Assembly: GCA_031284085.1 (NCBI GenBank) | Contig: JAITAM010000171.1 | Location: forward strand, 1-7,436 | Reading direction: 5' to 3' | DNA from: Spirochaetaceae bacterium | GTDB lineage: Bacteria > Spirochaetota > Spirochaetia > Treponematales > Breznakiellaceae | DNA length: 7,436 nt | Shown: positions 5,548-7,436 of the stretch, in pieces | Position numbering within the stretch: the first letter of the stretch is position 1 | How the letters are laid out: the number at the start of each line of letters is the position of its first letter | Program-made: the position numbers and the translations under genes | The notes under the pieces: model-generated | The model's database searches: none | The model's input: only the letters and a program-made list of their open reading frames with translations | What the model was told of the DNA's origin: nothing

Positions 5548-6507
5548 ATGTATACAAAAGCACCGCTCAATCCGCGGTCCTTACGGGTGCGTGGGTTGAA
5601 ATTAGCAATGAATATACGGGCGCGATGGCAAATCTATCTGCTTTTACTGATTCCTCTAGCGTATCTATTGATTTTCGCTTACGGCCCTATGGTCGGACTA
5701 TCAATAGCCTTCAAGAAGTACAATTTTGCTTTGGGTATCTTTAAGAGTCCGTGGGTAGGATTTGATAATTTTAGGCGTTTCTTTCAGTCCTATAAATTTA
5801 CCCAAGTGCTGACCAATACTCTTACCCTGTCTTTCTACAGCTTGCTGGTTAGCTTTCCTATTCCTATTATTTTTGCCTTGTTTCTCAATGCCCTGCCTAA
5901 CAAACCGTATCAAAAGGTGATACAGACCATAACCTATATCCCTTACTTTATCTCCACAGTTGTTATGGTAGGGCTTATCTTTCAGGTTCTGAATAACCGC
6001 AACGGGCTTTACGGCGCACTCTTTCTGCATCTTACCCAGAATATGCCGCCGGATATTCTTGCGGTGGGAACAAACTTCAAGCATATTTACGTCTGGTCCG
6101 GCGTCTGGCAAAGCACAGGCTATGGGTCGATTATCTATTTTGCGGCTCTTGCCAATGTAGACCCGACTTTGCATGAAGCGGCTTTGGTGGATGGGGCGAC
6201 CCGATTTCAAAGGATACTCTACGTTGATATACCCAGTATTCTGCCGACAGCCAGCATCATGCTCATCCTTGCGGTCGGCAGCCTTATGAACATAGCTTTT
6301 GAAAAGACGCTGCTCATGCAGAACAGCCTGAATATCAACTTCAGCGAGGTTATTTCAACGTATGTGTACAAAGTCGGGCTTGCCAGCGGCATCAACGATT
6401 TCTCACTCTCTGCGGCTATCGGTATGTTCAACTCGGTTATTAACTTCCTTCTGCTCATGACTGCAAACTGGGGCAGCAAGAAACTCAATGGAAACGGCAT
6501 ATTTTAG
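5548..6507 (+). CDS. LplB-type ABC transporter permease
   Basis: This 319-residue inner-membrane permease would form half of the translocation channel for the ligand carried by the upstream binding protein. It is very hydrophobic with about six membrane segments, the first near residues 28-46 (QIYLLLLIPLAYLLIFAYG). The EAA loop that contacts the ATPase is present: E210-A-A-L-V-D-G-A217, followed by the R-I-L-Y-V-D-I-P-S-I-L-P pattern. PWVGFDNFRRFF after the first segment is typical of the LplB/UgpA group. It starts 46 bases after the binding-protein stop and ends 9 bases before the next permease. The first 20 or so residues (MYTKAPLNPRSLRVRGLKLA) form a basic extension. Much of it is encoded by the CRISPR-like repeat copy 2, and it precedes a second in-frame ATG at 5608. 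The ATPase is expected from another locus (MsmX/UgpC type). Confidence 0.92.
   Translation: MYTKAPLNPRSLRVRGLKLAMNIRARWQIYLLLLIPLAYLLIFAYGPMVGLSIAFKKYNFALGIFKSPWVGFDNFRRFFQSYKFTQVLTNTLTLSFYSLLVSFPIPIIFALFLNALPNKPYQKVIQTITYIPYFISTVVMVGLIFQVLNNRNGLYGALFLHLTQNMPPDILAVGTNFKHIYVWSGVWQSTGYGSIIYFAALANVDPTLHEAALVDGATRFQRILYVDIPSILPTASIMLILAVGSLMNIAFEKTLLMQNSLNINFSEVISTYVYKVGLASGINDFSLSAAIGMFNSVINFLLLMTANWGSKKLNGNGIF
5571..5602 (+). repeat. CRISPR-like repeat copy 2, inside the permease 5' end
   Basis: This 32-nt copy lies 70 bases after copy 1, leaving a 38-nt interval that contains the ribosome binding site and start codon. It contains GGTCCTTACGGGTGCGTGG and ends GGTTGAAAT, closely recalling type I-C repeats. 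Together with the preceding CTCAA it forms a long imperfect palindrome. 5567-5576 pairs with 5590-5599, and 5577-5580 pairs with 5585-5588 around a TTAC loop with one bulged G (5589), including several G-T pairs. It is translated as part of the permease N-terminus. Confidence 0.45.
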
Positions 6508-6516
6508 GAGAAGACC

Positions 6517-7413
6517 ATGAAGAGTATCTGGGAAAAAAGCAGCACAAGCGACAAGGTTTTTTATGTGGTTATTACCGTTGTTCTAACTCTGTTCTTTATT
6601 ATCGTTCTTTACCCATGTATTTTTGTCTTGTCGGCATCTTTCTCCAAAGGCTCCGCTGTTCAAGCGGGACGTGTTGTTCTGCTGCCGGTAGAACCTAGCC
6701 TTGAAGGATACAAGACGGTGTTTAATACCGGTTCGATATGGATAGGGTTTCGCAACTCTATTTTGTATACGGTATTCGGGACGCTGATAAATATTATTAT
6801 GACCATGACTACCGCCTATTGCCTTTCCCGCTCCGATCTGCCGGGGCGCAACGGCATTATGCTCCTCTTTACCTTTACCATGTTTTTCAACGGCGGTATG
6901 ATCCCGTCTTACATCTTGCTGCGGAATCTGCAGATGATTAACACGCCGTGGGCGCTGATCATTCCCGGCGCTATAGGCGTGTACAACATGATCATTGCCC
7001 GCACTTTTATTCAGAACAGTATTCCCGCTGAGATGCTTGATGCGGCAAAGATAGACGGATGCAGCGACATTATGTATTACGTGCGGATTGTACTGCCTCT
7101 TTCAAAAGCGATTATTGCGGTACTGGTGCTTTTCTACGGCGTGGGACATTGGAACTCCTATTTCAATGCGATGATCTACCTCAACACAAAATCCCTCTAT
7201 CCTTTGACGATATATCTTAGAGATATTCTCATGGCTACCCAGATTGATCCATCCACAATTTCCGATCCAGAAGCTCAGCTTCGTCTTGCGGAAGCTGCGG
7301 CGGTGATCAAGTACGCTCTCATTGTAATTACTATGGTGCCTGTTATCATTATTTACCCCTTTGTTCAGAAGTATTTCATTAAAGGTGTGATGATAGGTTC
7401 TGTCAAAGGCTAG
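6517..7413 (+). CDS. YtcP-type ABC transporter permease
   Basis: This 298-residue inner-membrane permease is the second channel subunit of the importer. It has about six membrane segments, the first near residues 13-35. The EAA-type loop reads D175-A-A-K-I-D-G-C182, followed by YVRIVLPLSKAI; Asp replaces the usual first Glu and Cys the usual Ala. The FNGGMIPSYILLRNL segment and the C-terminal FVQKYFIKGVMIGSVKG are characteristic of the YtcP/LplC group. The start is the ATG at 6517, preceded by TAGGAG, which overlaps the TAG stop of the upstream permease (6505-6510), suggesting coupled translation. Only 23 bases remain downstream, so a following gene (for example a glycosidase or regulator) cannot be seen. 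Confidence 0.92.
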   Translation: MKSIWEKSSTSDKVFYVVITVVLTLFFIIVLYPCIFVLSASFSKGSAVQAGRVVLLPVEPSLEGYKTVFNTGSIWIGFRNSILYTVFGTLINIIMTMTTAYCLSRSDLPGRNGIMLLFTFTMFFNGGMIPSYILLRNLQMINTPWALIIPGAIGVYNMIIARTFIQNSIPAEMLDAAKIDGCSDIMYYVRIVLPLSKAIIAVLVLFYGVGHWNSYFNAMIYLNTKSLYPLTIYLRDILMATQIDPSTISDPEAQLRLAEAAAVIKYALIVITMVPVIIIYPFVQKYFIKGVMIGSVKG

Positions 7414-7422
7414 CAACCCTCA

Positions 7423-7433
7423 AGGCTGAGCCT
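7423..7433. other. Short palindrome after the last permease
   Basis: AGGC (7423-7426) pairs with GCCT (7430-7433) around TGA. The sequence resembles the CAGGC/GCCTG joint of the repeat family around the kinase, so another copy may begin here. It could also be the base of a terminator. The window ends too soon to tell. Confidence 0.25.
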
Positions 7434-7436
7434 GCA

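Noticed and set aside
5503..5602. A true active CRISPR array
   Set aside because: There are only two diverged copies, the interval contains a gene start, and no cas genes are visible. A relic or CRISPR-like hairpin is the most that can be claimed.

Overview
The window looks like a piece of a Treponema-type spirochaete chromosome. The alanyl-tRNA synthetase is the short form lacking the C-terminal C-Ala domain, as known from spirochaetes and a few other lineages. Next to it is an Lpl/YtcP-type oligosaccharide importer set, common in treponemes and Firmicutes. Base composition is moderate. The genus is an inference from these two loci and not a certain assignment.

Layout, left to right. Bases 1-113 hold AT-rich inverted repeats and no gene. 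Bases 114-236 hold two copies of a repeat family. A VanS(B)-like sensor histidine kinase on the minus strand fills 271-1482. Bases 1483-1900 are gene-free and hold about four tandem copies (84-bp period) of the same repeat family, mostly in the opposite orientation. alaS on the minus strand fills 1901-3700. A divergent intergenic region (3701-3830) carries a repeat remnant and a good promoter. A plus-strand operon then runs to the right edge: a solute-binding protein (3831-5501), an LplB-type permease (5548-6507) and a YtcP-type permease (6517-7413).

Functionally, the three right-hand genes form a CUT1-like ABC importer without its own ATPase in view. The binding protein captures an (oligo)saccharide-like ligand in the periplasm and the two permeases form the membrane channel. 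A shared MsmX/UgpC-type ATPase encoded elsewhere would power it. alaS is housekeeping. The kinase has no visible response regulator partner and sits between repeat arrays, as if it were a separately acquired cassette.

The least expected structures are three. (1) The repeat family around the kinase contains a small hairpin whose stem shows a compensatory pair change between copies. (2) A pair of 32-nt repeats with type I-C CRISPR-like 3' ends lies at the junction between the binding protein and the first permease. The permease's ribosome binding site and start codon lie in the 'spacer', and the second repeat encodes an N-terminal extension of the permease. (3) The kinase appears to have lost most of its HAMP/linker region.
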